A stretch of DNA of 64,000 nt. It comes from Effusibacillus consociatus. Lineage in GTDB: Bacteria; Bacillota; Bacilli; Tumebacillales; Effusibacillaceae. The translations under genes were made by a program, and so were the position numbers. How positions within the stretch are numbered: position 1 is the stretch's first letter; every line of letters begins with the position of its first letter. The notes under the pieces were generated by a model. The model ran no database searches. It was not told the DNA's origin and saw nothing but the letters and a program-made list of their open reading frames with translations. This document shows positions 49,944 through 58,117 of the stretch, in pieces. The stretch is taken from assembly GCF_042652925.1 (NCBI RefSeq), contig NZ_JBHSHC010000142.1:59118-123117 (forward strand), given 5' to 3'.

Positions 49944-51983
49944 ATGTGGATACGAGACAGCATAGCCAAAAAGCTTTCCCTGGCAATATTTATTATCATT
50001 ACGATTGTATTTGCCTTAACGGGATATGTGAATTACGTAAACACAAAGAATCTGTTATTACAAGACATAGAGGATACCCTTTCCGTTAAAAGCAAGGCCA
50101 TTGCCAATCAAATCAACGCTTTGTTTAGTGAAAAAGGAACACTTGTCAGGCAGATCAGTACAAATCAAGACATTGTAAACTACTTAAAAACTGTTAAATC
50201 ACGAGATGAAGCGTTGACCAACCCTCATTATAACGCTGTCAGACGATCACTGGATGCTATAATACAAACTGATAAAACTTTATCTCTGGTATGGATTGCA
50301 AGTGAAAAAGGCAGTTTTTTAGTTGGGAATAATTCCTATTTATCAACTCCGGATTGGAATATCCAGAATCGTCCATGGCATGAACGAGCATTAGCCGCAG
50401 AAGATATTTCTTTTACTGACCCTTATGTTGATGCGGTAACAGGGAAATTGGTGATTAGTGTCCTTAAACAGGTGAAAGATGGTTCAAGTACGGTAGGATT
50501 TGTTGCCATCGATTTGTTTTTGGATACTTTGCCTCAAATTATGAAGTCCTATGAGTTTGGTCAGACCGGATATACTTTTTTGTTGGCAAGGGATGGAACC
50601 GTGATGTACCATCCAGACAAAGAAAAAGTAATGAAAGAAAAACTGTCGGAACTCCCAGGAGAAGTAGGTTCCATTGGACAAAGGATGATTGCGGGAGAAA
50701 ATGGGCTGAAGCTCGTTCAAGTTAACAACCGAATGGAGTATGTAGGATATTCACCGGTACCCATCACTGCTTGGTCAGTTGGCACGGCAATGCCGCACGA
50801 GGAAGCGTTATCACAGATTGCTTCGTTTACGAGAACAACACTCATGTATATAACCGTGTCCATTTTGGTTCTTGTTGGATTGGTTTACTTTTCCCTAAGC
50901 TATATGTTAAGGGAAATCCCATCAATCCTTGATAGAATCAAATCTTTGGCTAATGGTGACCTGACTGTACGGATTCAAAGTAACTCTAATGATGAAGTCG
51001 GTCAACTGGCACAGGCATTGAACACCATGATAATGAATCTAAGGAATTTAATTTTTCAAGTCGGTTCCAGTGCTGAGCAAGTAGCCGCTTCTGCAGAACA
51101 ATTAACGTCAAGTGCGGAGCAAACAAGCAAAGCAACGGAACATATTTCTTTCAACATTCTGGCAGTAGCGTCCGGTTCAGAAAACCAAGTCCGTAGTGTA
51201 GAGGAAAGTTCCAAAACAATGATCGGAATGGCAGCAAGTGTACAGCTGATTGCATCAAGTGCCCAACATGTTTCCTTTACTGCAAATCTAACTTCAGAAA
51301 AAGTAATGGAAGGTAACCAAGCGATTGAATTAGCTGTTCAACAGATGAATTCGATTCACAATACGGTCAATGCTTTGGCACAACTGGTGAAACGATTGGG
51401 AGAGCGCTCAAACGAAATCAGTCAAATAACAGAAGTGATTACAGGAATTGCCGCACAAACGAATCTGTTATCTTTAAATGCAGCGATTGAAGCTGCCAGG
51501 GCAGGTGAACATGGTCGCGGGTTTGCCGTCGTAGCGGATGAAGTCCGTAAATTGGCGGAACAATCGGCAGGAGCCGCTCAACAAATTTCCAGCTTAATAT
51601 CTGTCATCCAAAACGAGACAAAGCAAGCGGTTCAATCTATGGAAACTGCAACCAAAGAAGTGACTGAAGGTATTCATGTAGTAAACACAGCAGGACAATC
51701 ATTTAAACAGATTGAGCTTTCCATGAGTGAGGTTACCAATCAGATTCAAGGAGTATCAACAGCCTCTCAACAATTGTTTGCCAGTACAGAACAGGTCGTT
51801 CACTCCATTCATTTAATATCTGCCATTGCGAAAGAATCATCGGCAGAAACACAGAGCGTATCGGCATCTGCCGAAGAACAATTGGCATCCATAGATGAGA
51901 TCTCTGCTTCCGCCGCCGCTTTGGCGCAAATGGCAGAAGACTTACAGAGGCTAATTCGAAAGTTTAAAGTTACAAACGGATAA
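49944..51983 (+). CDS. Methyl-accepting chemotaxis protein (dCache-type sensor)
   Basis: A 679-residue transmembrane chemoreceptor: TM1 near residues 10-32, an extracellular double-Cache sensor (SFTDPYVDAVTGKLVISVLK; GYTFLLARDGTVMYHPDKE), TM2 near 297-318, HAMP (IKSLANGDLTVRIQ) and a long signalling domain with tip TNLLSLNAAIEAARAGEHGRG. ATG 49944 follows AAAGGAG; 22 upstream in-frame codons run through the previous terminator. It lies between a permease and tauCAB, so taurine or an amine is a plausible attractant. No adaptation or che genes are nearby. Confidence 0.92.
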   Translation: MWIRDSIAKKLSLAIFIIITIVFALTGYVNYVNTKNLLLQDIEDTLSVKSKAIANQINALFSEKGTLVRQISTNQDIVNYLKTVKSRDEALTNPHYNAVRRSLDAIIQTDKTLSLVWIASEKGSFLVGNNSYLSTPDWNIQNRPWHERALAAEDISFTDPYVDAVTGKLVISVLKQVKDGSSTVGFVAIDLFLDTLPQIMKSYEFGQTGYTFLLARDGTVMYHPDKEKVMKEKLSELPGEVGSIGQRMIAGENGLKLVQVNNRMEYVGYSPVPITAWSVGTAMPHEEALSQIASFTRTTLMYITVSILVLVGLVYFSLSYMLREIPSILDRIKSLANGDLTVRIQSNSNDEVGQLAQALNTMIMNLRNLIFQVGSSAEQVAASAEQLTSSAEQTSKATEHISFNILAVASGSENQVRSVEESSKTMIGMAASVQLIASSAQHVSFTANLTSEKVMEGNQAIELAVQQMNSIHNTVNALAQLVKRLGERSNEISQITEVITGIAAQTNLLSLNAAIEAARAGEHGRGFAVVADEVRKLAEQSAGAAQQISSLISVIQNETKQAVQSMETATKEVTEGIHVVNTAGQSFKQIELSMSEVTNQIQGVSTASQQLFASTEQVVHSIHLISAIAKESSAETQSVSASAEEQLASIDEISASAAALAQMAEDLQRLIRKFKVTNG

Positions 51984-52086
51984 ACTTGTTAACAAAACCA
52001 CCGAAGAGTCTGCCTTTCCGCAAATGATTGTTTCCTGAACCCGCGTAACTGATATCTCGCACCTATTGTTCTAACAAATAAAAATA

Positions 52087-52115
52087 TTGCAACGATTTAA
52101 AAAGTGGATTATATT
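52087..52115 (+). promoter_or_regulatory. tauCAB promoter
   Basis: TTGCAA (52087-52092), 17-base spacer, TATATT (52110-52115). Confidence 0.6.
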
Positions 52116-52123
52116 TATGTTAC

Positions 52124-52163
52124 AGTGGTACGGATGTAATGACGTGCAGACGTACCGATGTAC
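52124..52163 (+). promoter_or_regulatory. Taurine-regulon operator, site 5, before tauC
   Basis: AGTGGTACGGATGTAATGAC at 52124 followed by CGTACC in inverse orientation, nine bases after the -10 box. It matches the sites at 39546, 40505 and 42851. Confidence 0.7.
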
Positions 52164-52192
52164 TAATGTGTTGCGGGAGGGATGGATTTGGA

Positions 52193-53029
52193 ATGAGCAC
52201 GAATATCTCCAGCGTGGAAAAGGAAGTAAAAAAATCACTGAGTTCTGTACGAAAAAGGGGGATTGTATCGAAAGAAATCTACATTACCTTTATATCAGCT
52301 GTCTTTTTCTTGTTGTTGTGGTTTACCATCACAAAGCTGAAAATTGTACCCGAAGTTTTCTTTCCTTCTCCAGAGCGGACTTGGGTAACGTTTGTAGATC
52401 TTTTACAGTCAGGTTACAAAGGGAATAGTTTGTTCTATCATTTGGCAGACAGTTTGCTCCGCATGTTTATTGCTTTTTTCCTGGCTTTACTCACAGCTGT
52501 TCCGTTAGGCCTGCTGAGTGGTTATTCTTCAAAAATTAGAGCTGCTTTTGACCCGTTGATTGAATTTTATCGACCACTGCCCCCACTTTCCTACTACACA
52601 TTGCTTGTTTTATGGTTTGGAATCGGCAATGAATCAAAAATCGCCTTGCTCTACCTTGCTGCTTTCGCTCCTATGTATATTGCCGCTATGTCAGGAGTCA
52701 AGGGGGTTTATGAAGATCGAATTCATTCTGCAGAATCACTAGGAGCGAATAAGTGGCAAGTTTTTCGTTATATCATATTCCCCTCTTGTTTACCTGAAAT
52801 TTTTACCGGAATGCGCACAGCGATGGGTTTTACCTATACTACGTTGGTTGCAGCTGAAATGGTTGCGGCTATTTCCGGAATCGGCTGGATGGTGTTGGAT
52901 GCAAGTAAATTTTTGCGCAGCGATGTCATGTTTGTCGGGGTTATTGTAATGGGAGTAACCGGTATTCTACTTGATCGTTTATTACGGGGAATTGAAAGTA
53001 AAGTGATTCCTTGGAAAGGAAAAGGGTAA
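52193..53029 (+). CDS. tauC: Taurine/sulfonate ABC transporter permease
   Basis: A 278-residue SsuC/TauC-family permease with six hydrophobic segments and the EAA loop in ESLGANKWQVFRYIIFPSCL. ATG 52193 is preferred, because the codons before it run through operator sequence. It begins the three-gene importer tauC-tauA-tauB under the regulon operator. TauD, the oxygenase that normally accompanies a sulfur-starvation tau operon, is absent, in line with a carbon/nitrogen role. Confidence 0.9.
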   Translation: MSTNISSVEKEVKKSLSSVRKRGIVSKEIYITFISAVFFLLLWFTITKLKIVPEVFFPSPERTWVTFVDLLQSGYKGNSLFYHLADSLLRMFIAFFLALLTAVPLGLLSGYSSKIRAAFDPLIEFYRPLPPLSYYTLLVLWFGIGNESKIALLYLAAFAPMYIAAMSGVKGVYEDRIHSAESLGANKWQVFRYIIFPSCLPEIFTGMRTAMGFTYTTLVAAEMVAAISGIGWMVLDASKFLRSDVMFVGVIVMGVTGILLDRLLRGIESKVIPWKGKG

Positions 53030-53073
53030 TCAAATTTCCAATTAAAGAGATTTCAAGGACGGGGGTTAAACAA

Positions 53074-54147
53074 ATGAAACTAATTATTCGAAAATGGTGG
53101 GCAAGTGTGGTTTTGATTTTTAGCATGGTCATTCTATCTGCTTGTGGATCTTCCAGTTCAACAAAGCAATCAAACAGTTCACCGGGAACGGGCGATCAAC
53201 CGACAGAAATTCGCATTGGTTACCAGGTCATACCAAATGCTGAATTGCTGGCAAAAGCAATCGGTATCTATGAAAAGAAATTTGAAGGAGTGAAAGTGAA
53301 CTGGCGACAATTTGATTCTGCCAGAGACGTGAATACAGCCATTACGTCAGGCAGTATTGATTTCGGTCTGATCGGCTCGAGCTCTGTGGCAACCGGTGTA
53401 GCACAAAACCTGCCCTATCAAGTAATTTGGTTACATGATGTGATAGGTGATAACGAGGCGCTTGTGGTGAAAAAAGGAAGCGGTATTAATACGTTTTCTG
53501 ATGTAGTCGGCAAGAAGATCGCGGTTCCTTTTGGTTCCACCACTCACTACAGCTTTCTGTCTGCTTTGAAATTGAACGGAATTGATCAATCGAAAGTCAC
53601 TCTGTTGGACATGCAGCCGCAAGACATGTTAGCCGCCTGGAAACAAGGACAGATTGATGGAGGGTATGTTTGGTACCCCATTCTAGGAAAAATGATTGAT
53701 GATGGTGGCAAGGTTCTTTTAACCAGCCGTGATTTGTCAAAGAAAGGAATTGTCACAGCTGATGTGTGCGTGGCCAGCAAATCGTTTATTCAAAAGTATC
53801 CGGCCATGGTAACAAAATATATTGAAGCATTGGATGAGGCGGTTAAGTTTTACCGTTCCAACAAAGGAGAAGCAGTGAAAGCCATGGCCAAGGAATTGAA
53901 TGTATCAGAGTCGGATGCCGGATTATTTATGGATCAATTAATCTGGTTGGATGCTTCCGAGCAGGCCGGATCGAATCATTTAGGGACTACCAATAACAAA
54001 GGAGCATTTGCTCAAGCATTAAAAGATACAGGAGAATTCATGGTAACGCAAAAGTCAATTCCGTCTGCACCTGCACTGGATGTTTATCAACAGGCGATCC
54101 AGTCGCAATTCGTATCGAAAGTGAAAGAGAGCAAAAGCGGGAAATAG
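53074..54147 (+). CDS. tauA: Taurine/sulfonate ABC transporter substrate-binding lipoprotein
   Basis: A 357-residue binding protein of the NMT1/TauA type: signal peptide with lipobox LSAC and a Ser-rich linker (GSSSSTKQSNSS), then IRIGYQVIPNAELLAKAIGI, SGSIDFGLIGSSSVATGVAQ and a C-terminal lobe with AWKQGQIDGGYVWYP. ATG 53074 follows GGGGG and excludes 21 codons overlapping tauC. Family is certain; taurine specificity comes from the cluster. Confidence 0.9.
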   Translation: MKLIIRKWWASVVLIFSMVILSACGSSSSTKQSNSSPGTGDQPTEIRIGYQVIPNAELLAKAIGIYEKKFEGVKVNWRQFDSARDVNTAITSGSIDFGLIGSSSVATGVAQNLPYQVIWLHDVIGDNEALVVKKGSGINTFSDVVGKKIAVPFGSTTHYSFLSALKLNGIDQSKVTLLDMQPQDMLAAWKQGQIDGGYVWYPILGKMIDDGGKVLLTSRDLSKKGIVTADVCVASKSFIQKYPAMVTKYIEALDEAVKFYRSNKGEAVKAMAKELNVSESDAGLFMDQLIWLDASEQAGSNHLGTTNNKGAFAQALKDTGEFMVTQKSIPSAPALDVYQQAIQSQFVSKVKESKSGK

Positions 54148-54182
54148 TAACATGGACCCGAAAAATAGAAGGGAAGTCTCCA

Positions 54183-54971
54183 ATGAAGGTAACCGTTAAT
54201 AAAACGAAGGTTATAGAAATGAAACATGTGGAATTGACTTACGAAACAGATTCCCGACAAGTATATGCTTTGCAGAATATTAATTTGGAAATTGAAGAGG
54301 GGAGTTTTGTATGCGTACTTGGACCTTCCGGGTGCGGTAAAACCTCTCTGCTGCGAATCATCGCCGGTTTTCAACAACCAACAAGCGGTGATGTATTGCT
54401 TGATGGAAAATCGATGTCACCCAAGCCCGACAGACACCGAGGGGTGGTTTTCCAACAGCATACACTGTATCCTTGGTTAAATATTAAAGAAAACGTGGAG
54501 TTTGGTTTAAAGATGCGAAAAGTGTCTGCCGAAGAACGAAATCAAACTGTAAAACACTATCTCGATATGGTGGGTCTTTCGCAATTCAGCCAATCAGCTC
54601 CCTATGAACTGTCCGGTGGTATGAAGCAGCGGGCTTCCATTGCACGTGTATTGGCCAATGATCCAAGGATTGTTTTGATGGATGAGCCGTTTGGGGCATT
54701 GGATGCAATCACAAAAGAACAGATGCAAGAAAATGTGCGGAAAATATGGAAGGAGACACATAAAACCTTTTTCTTCATTACACACGATGTGGAAGAGGCG
54801 CTTTTATTAGGAACACATATTGTTGTGATGTCTGCTCGACCCGGTCGAATCATCAAGGAGATGCATAGTCCCATTCCTTATGAAATTGAAGAAGGACAAA
54901 GTCGAAAATACCGTTCAAGCGAAACATTTATAGACTTGCGTGAAGAAATTATCAACCTGATTACACATTAA
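54183..54971 (+). CDS. tauB: Taurine/sulfonate ABC transporter ATPase
   Basis: A 262-residue ATPase of the nitrate/sulfonate/taurine family: Walker A LGPSGCGKTSLLR, Q-loop FQQHTLYPWL, signature ELSGGMKQRASIARVL, Walker B IVLMDEPFGALD, H-loop FITHDVEEA. GAAGGGAAG precedes ATG 54183. Last gene of the tau operon, followed by a terminator. Confidence 0.94.
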   Translation: MKVTVNKTKVIEMKHVELTYETDSRQVYALQNINLEIEEGSFVCVLGPSGCGKTSLLRIIAGFQQPTSGDVLLDGKSMSPKPDRHRGVVFQQHTLYPWLNIKENVEFGLKMRKVSAEERNQTVKHYLDMVGLSQFSQSAPYELSGGMKQRASIARVLANDPRIVLMDEPFGALDAITKEQMQENVRKIWKETHKTFFFITHDVEEALLLGTHIVVMSARPGRIIKEMHSPIPYEIEEGQSRKYRSSETFIDLREEIINLITH

Positions 54972-55024
54972 TATTTCAGGCCACGCCTGTTTCCCTGTCA
55001 GAATGAGGTTACAAGCGGCCTAGT

Positions 55025-55060
55025 AAAAAGCCCTGAACCCGTATGGTTCAAGGCTTTTTA
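55025..55060 (+). terminator. tauCAB terminator
   Basis: AAAAAGCCCTGAACC / GGTTCAAGGCTTTTT hairpin with one C-A mismatch, then a T-run. Confidence 0.85.
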
Positions 55061-55084
55061 ACATGTGGCGCAAGCCTTCCGTTT

Positions 55085-55705
55085 TTAACGGAGCGTCCAC
55101 CTTGTATTGTTGATCGACGAACGATCATAATAGGTCGACCTGATGGAATCGATTAACACTTGCCGATCTGCGGCCATCTTTACTTTCTCCTTACATTCTG
55201 GGCGAATGAGATGCGCTAAAGGCTGTTCCACTTGATTAAAATATCTGAATGCATCGAGAGCCTTCTGATCCCATTCCTCATAGAAGCGAAGAAGATCATC
55301 CGGCATCACACATGTTCGATCCGTCCCTTCTTCAGGAAAACAATCAAACGGCTCATCGAGATTTAAAGAGCCATAATCGTTTGTTATCTCCTCACCCGGG
55401 TAAATGTCCCGCACGGCAATTTCAAAGTCGTATGCAGTACCGACGCTATTCGCATGAAAGCTGTGGTTCACAAATCGACCAAGGTCCCAACAAAGAATAT
55501 ATTTCCCCTCTTGATTGCGATAGGAATATTTGGTAATCAATTTGCGTCTGTCCGGATCAAGAGAAGCGACATATGACGGATCCAGAATTTGGTCAAGCTC
55601 ATCCAGCACCCAAGTAATGGTTCCCTTGGGAATGAATTTCGCAGCAAAAACGCCAAACCCGATTTTTTCATTTATATACCGAAGCTCCGTATGTGGATGG
55701 ATCAT
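55085..55705 (-). CDS. SET-domain protein (putative protein-lysine methyltransferase)
   Basis: A 206-residue protein with a compact SET domain: GFGVFAAKFIPKGTITWVLD near the N-terminus, the substrate/SAM motif GRFVNHSFHANSVGTAYDFE (NH motif) near residue 80, and GEEITNDYGSLN (the xEELxxDY equivalent) near residue 105. A helical tail of some 80 residues follows. SET proteins methylate lysines using S-adenosylmethionine; bacterial members are sporadic and their targets mostly unknown. ATG 55705 has GGAG nine bases upstream. It is transcribed opposite to its neighbours. Confidence 0.88.
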   Translation of the reverse strand: MIHPHTELRYINEKIGFGVFAAKFIPKGTITWVLDELDQILDPSYVASLDPDRRKLITKYSYRNQEGKYILCWDLGRFVNHSFHANSVGTAYDFEIAVRDIYPGEEITNDYGSLNLDEPFDCFPEEGTDRTCVMPDDLLRFYEEWDQKALDAFRYFNQVEQPLAHLIRPECKEKVKMAADRQVLIDSIRSTYYDRSSINNTRWTLR

Positions 55706-55724
55706 GTTTCATTCTCCATTCTGT

Positions 55725-56099
55725 ATGGAAGTGTCCATACCAAATTATGCAGCCGCGCTTTTTAAGTTGAGGAACGATGATTGTATTTGTATCCCTACCT
55801 ATGCCTATATAGAGTTTGGTTCTTTTGTGAATACTGCAGTACAGGAGGTGGTCAATCTGACGGATAACCAAGAAATTTCGTATCCTGCGGAAAACCGTCA
55901 AGTAACCGAGGGGTACCAAGTGGACATTGAAGCTGGAGATTACTTAAATCCCATTACCCAGGAGGCAAGGGAACCGGCGGAAGCCGGAGCCGAACTACGG
56001 ACGTGTTGTCAGCATCGAATCTATGGCGAATTCCAGACACGACCGATCAAGCGTAAGTACCCAAGGAGGCTATCACACTGGCCTCCTTGGGTTGTTTAA
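55725..56099 (+). pseudogene. Possible decayed gene ahead of DUF2294
   Basis: An open frame of 124 codons from ATG 55725 (MEVSIPNYAAALFKLRNDDC; NLTDNQEISYPAENRQVTEG; VDIEAGDYLNPITQEAREPA) reads like real protein in its middle but lacks a ribosome site and continues through a strong terminator at 56059-56097. A frame change near 55990 would end at TAA 56054, just before the terminator. That pattern suggests a once functional gene of about 90-110 codons with a later frameshift. The product is not recognised. Confidence 0.4.
56059..56097 (+). terminator. Strong terminator
   Basis: ACCCAAGGAGGC / GCCTCCTTGGGT, a perfect 12-bp stem with a 10-base loop, then TGTTTAA. Confidence 0.88.
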
Positions 56100-56197
56100 G
56101 AAGTTAACTTCCTGCAGGCAGCAGGATATCAACCGTAGTACTCTGTGATGGAGAAGTGTATACTAGAATTACATCTGAGGTGAGGTGAAAGTTAGAA

Positions 56198-56545
56198 TTG
56201 AGTAAGGAAGCCCGATTTAATGAAATCGTTCGCAAAGTTCGCAAAGACCATTTCGGGAAAGGACCCGAACGGATTAAGACCACTTTTGTTGATAACATGG
56301 CCATTTCCATATTGCATGGAAACCTGACACCAACTGAAAGATTTATCGTCCAGACTCCACAGGGAGCAGAGATGGTTCATACAGCACGCACCAAGATGAT
56401 CCAAGAAATTTACGCCCACCAGGTACCTGAGGGGCTGGAGGAGTTGATGGGGGCCAAGCTGCTGCACTTATTCTCTGATATCAAGGTGGAAGAAGATATG
56501 GGAGTGTCGGTTTTTATCTTCGATAAACCAATTGATAAGGATTAA
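56198..56545 (+). CDS. DUF2294 domain protein
   Basis: A 115-residue DUF2294-family protein (FNEIVRKVRKDHFGKGPERI; FVDNMAISILHGNLTPTERF), soluble, no Cys. Members often lie next to formate dehydrogenase or transporter genes in Bacillales, but their function is unknown. It starts at TTG 56198 with GAGGTGAGG upstream. It lies ahead of the formate module but is separated from it by a promoter and leader. Confidence 0.85.
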   Translation: MSKEARFNEIVRKVRKDHFGKGPERIKTTFVDNMAISILHGNLTPTERFIVQTPQGAEMVHTARTKMIQEIYAHQVPEGLEELMGAKLLHLFSDIKVEEDMGVSVFIFDKPIDKD

Positions 56546-56555
56546 GAATTATATT

Positions 56556-56584
56556 TTGACGAATTTATGAATGAAATGTAAAAT
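56556..56584 (+). promoter_or_regulatory. Promoter of the formate module
   Basis: TTGACG (56556-56561), 17-base spacer, TAAAAT (56579-56584) with an upstream TG. A leader of about 170 bases follows. Confidence 0.8.
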
Positions 56585-56681
56585 AACATTGAAATGGTTA
56601 GTTATGTGAACAAACGCTAACTGACTATTGTTGATATGTGCGCTAGGTTGATACTGTTATAAGTACTGTTGTAGGAGTATT

Positions 56682-56740
56682 ATCCAGCATGAAACAGTCT
56701 CCGATAGGGAGAGATTGTTTTGTGCTGGATTTTATTTTGT
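56682..56740 (+). terminator. Attenuator-like hairpin in the formate-module leader
   Basis: ATCCAGCA (56682-56689) pairs with TGCTGGAT (56723-56730), enclosing a second stem (AAACA...TGTTT, then TCTC...GGGA), and is followed by TTTATTTTG. It lies between promoter and coding start, so the downstream genes need read-through or an alternative fold. Confidence 0.7.
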
Positions 56741-56763
56741 AAGCGAATACAAGAAGGGGTTGA

Positions 56764-58035
56764 ATGATTGTGGAAAAAGTTAAAAATCGCTGGCTGATTG
56801 CGGCAGCTGCTGTAGGGATCCACATTTCGATTGGGTCCGTTTATGCATGGAGCGTATTTACCAAGCCACTGATGAAAGAGTTCGGTTGGGATACGAAACA
56901 AGTATCGCTCACCTTTAGTATCGCTATTTTGTTTCTTGGTTTGTCTGCAGCATTTCTTGGTCATTTCGTAGAGAAACACGGGCCTCGCAAATCGGGTATC
57001 CTGGCTGCGTTCTTTTTCGGAATCGGAATGGTGGGGGCCGGGTTGGCGGTGAAACTCGGGTCTCTGTACCTGCTCTATCTGTTCTATGGAGTTTTTGGAG
57101 GAATAGGTCTTGGGGTCGGTTATATAACACCCGTTTCCACTCTTGTAAAATGGTTTCCGGACAGAAGAGGTCTTGCTACCGGACTGGCTATTATGGGATT
57201 CGGATTCGCGGCACTTCTCAGCAGTCCGATCATGGCTCGTTTAATTCTGTCGGTTGGAATTGCGGGTACATTCATGATTCTTGGAATAGCCTATTTTATT
57301 CTCATGTTTGCTTCCGCTCAGTATCTGTCTCCCCCTCCTAAGGGGTGGATGCCTGCCGGTTTCAAGGACAAAGTGGAATCGGGAACGACACAAATCAACC
57401 AGGATCTTTCGTATTTAACGGCAAATGAAGCGGTAAAAACACGTCGCTTCTGGTACCTGTGGATTATGTTGTTCATCAACGTCACCTGTGGCATTGCTAT
57501 TCTTTCAGTGGCGTCACCGATGGCTCAGGAGATAGCCAAGATGAGTCCTATTGCCGCGGCAACCATGGTGGGGCTGTTGGGCCTGTTTAACGGTCTCGGA
57601 AGAATTGGGTGGGCTTCATTTTCCGACTTCATCGGCAGACCCAATACGTATACCGCCTTTTTTGTCATTCAGATCATTGCTTATTTCCTGTTGCCGCAAT
57701 CGATGAATGCTCTCTTATTCCAACTCCTGCTTTTCGTAATTATAACGTGCTACGGTGGAGGGTTCTCTTCAATTCCTGCTTATATCGGAGATTTATTTGG
57801 TACTAAGCAATTAGGGGCGATTCACGGGTACATTCTTACAGCCTGGTCTGCGGCCGGTCTGGCGGGTCCGATTTTTGCAGCATGGGTCAGGGATACGACA
57901 AAGAGTTATGTCGGAACATTGTATGTGTTTGCCGGACTGTTTCTTCTCGCTTTGGTTGTGTCAATGTTAATTCGTTTGGACATAAACAAGCTGCGTTCTG
58001 CCAACGAACAAAAACAGCCTCTTATTTCAGGTTAA
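56764..58035 (+). CDS. MFS transporter, oxalate/formate antiporter (OFA) family
   Basis: A 423-residue major facilitator with 12 hydrophobic segments: N-terminal RWLIAAAAVGIHISIGSVYA and VYAWSVFTKPLMKEFGW are typical of the OFA family, with the loop GHFVEKHGPRKSG between TM2 and TM3. AAGGGG precedes ATG 56764; GTG 56770 is a possible alternative. Placed before formate dehydrogenase, it probably imports formate or exchanges it for another carboxylate. No oxalate-degrading genes are present. Confidence 0.9.
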   Translation: MIVEKVKNRWLIAAAAVGIHISIGSVYAWSVFTKPLMKEFGWDTKQVSLTFSIAILFLGLSAAFLGHFVEKHGPRKSGILAAFFFGIGMVGAGLAVKLGSLYLLYLFYGVFGGIGLGVGYITPVSTLVKWFPDRRGLATGLAIMGFGFAALLSSPIMARLILSVGIAGTFMILGIAYFILMFASAQYLSPPPKGWMPAGFKDKVESGTTQINQDLSYLTANEAVKTRRFWYLWIMLFINVTCGIAILSVASPMAQEIAKMSPIAAATMVGLLGLFNGLGRIGWASFSDFIGRPNTYTAFFVIQIIAYFLLPQSMNALLFQLLLFVIITCYGGGFSSIPAYIGDLFGTKQLGAIHGYILTAWSAAGLAGPIFAAWVRDTTKSYVGTLYVFAGLFLLALVVSMLIRLDINKLRSANEQKQPLISG

Positions 58036-58117
58036 TGCTATTCATTTTTATTGATATTGGAATATATTTGTACAAATCGTTTTATGGTGGGTTTTGTGTT
58101 CCAAAGGAGGAATTATA

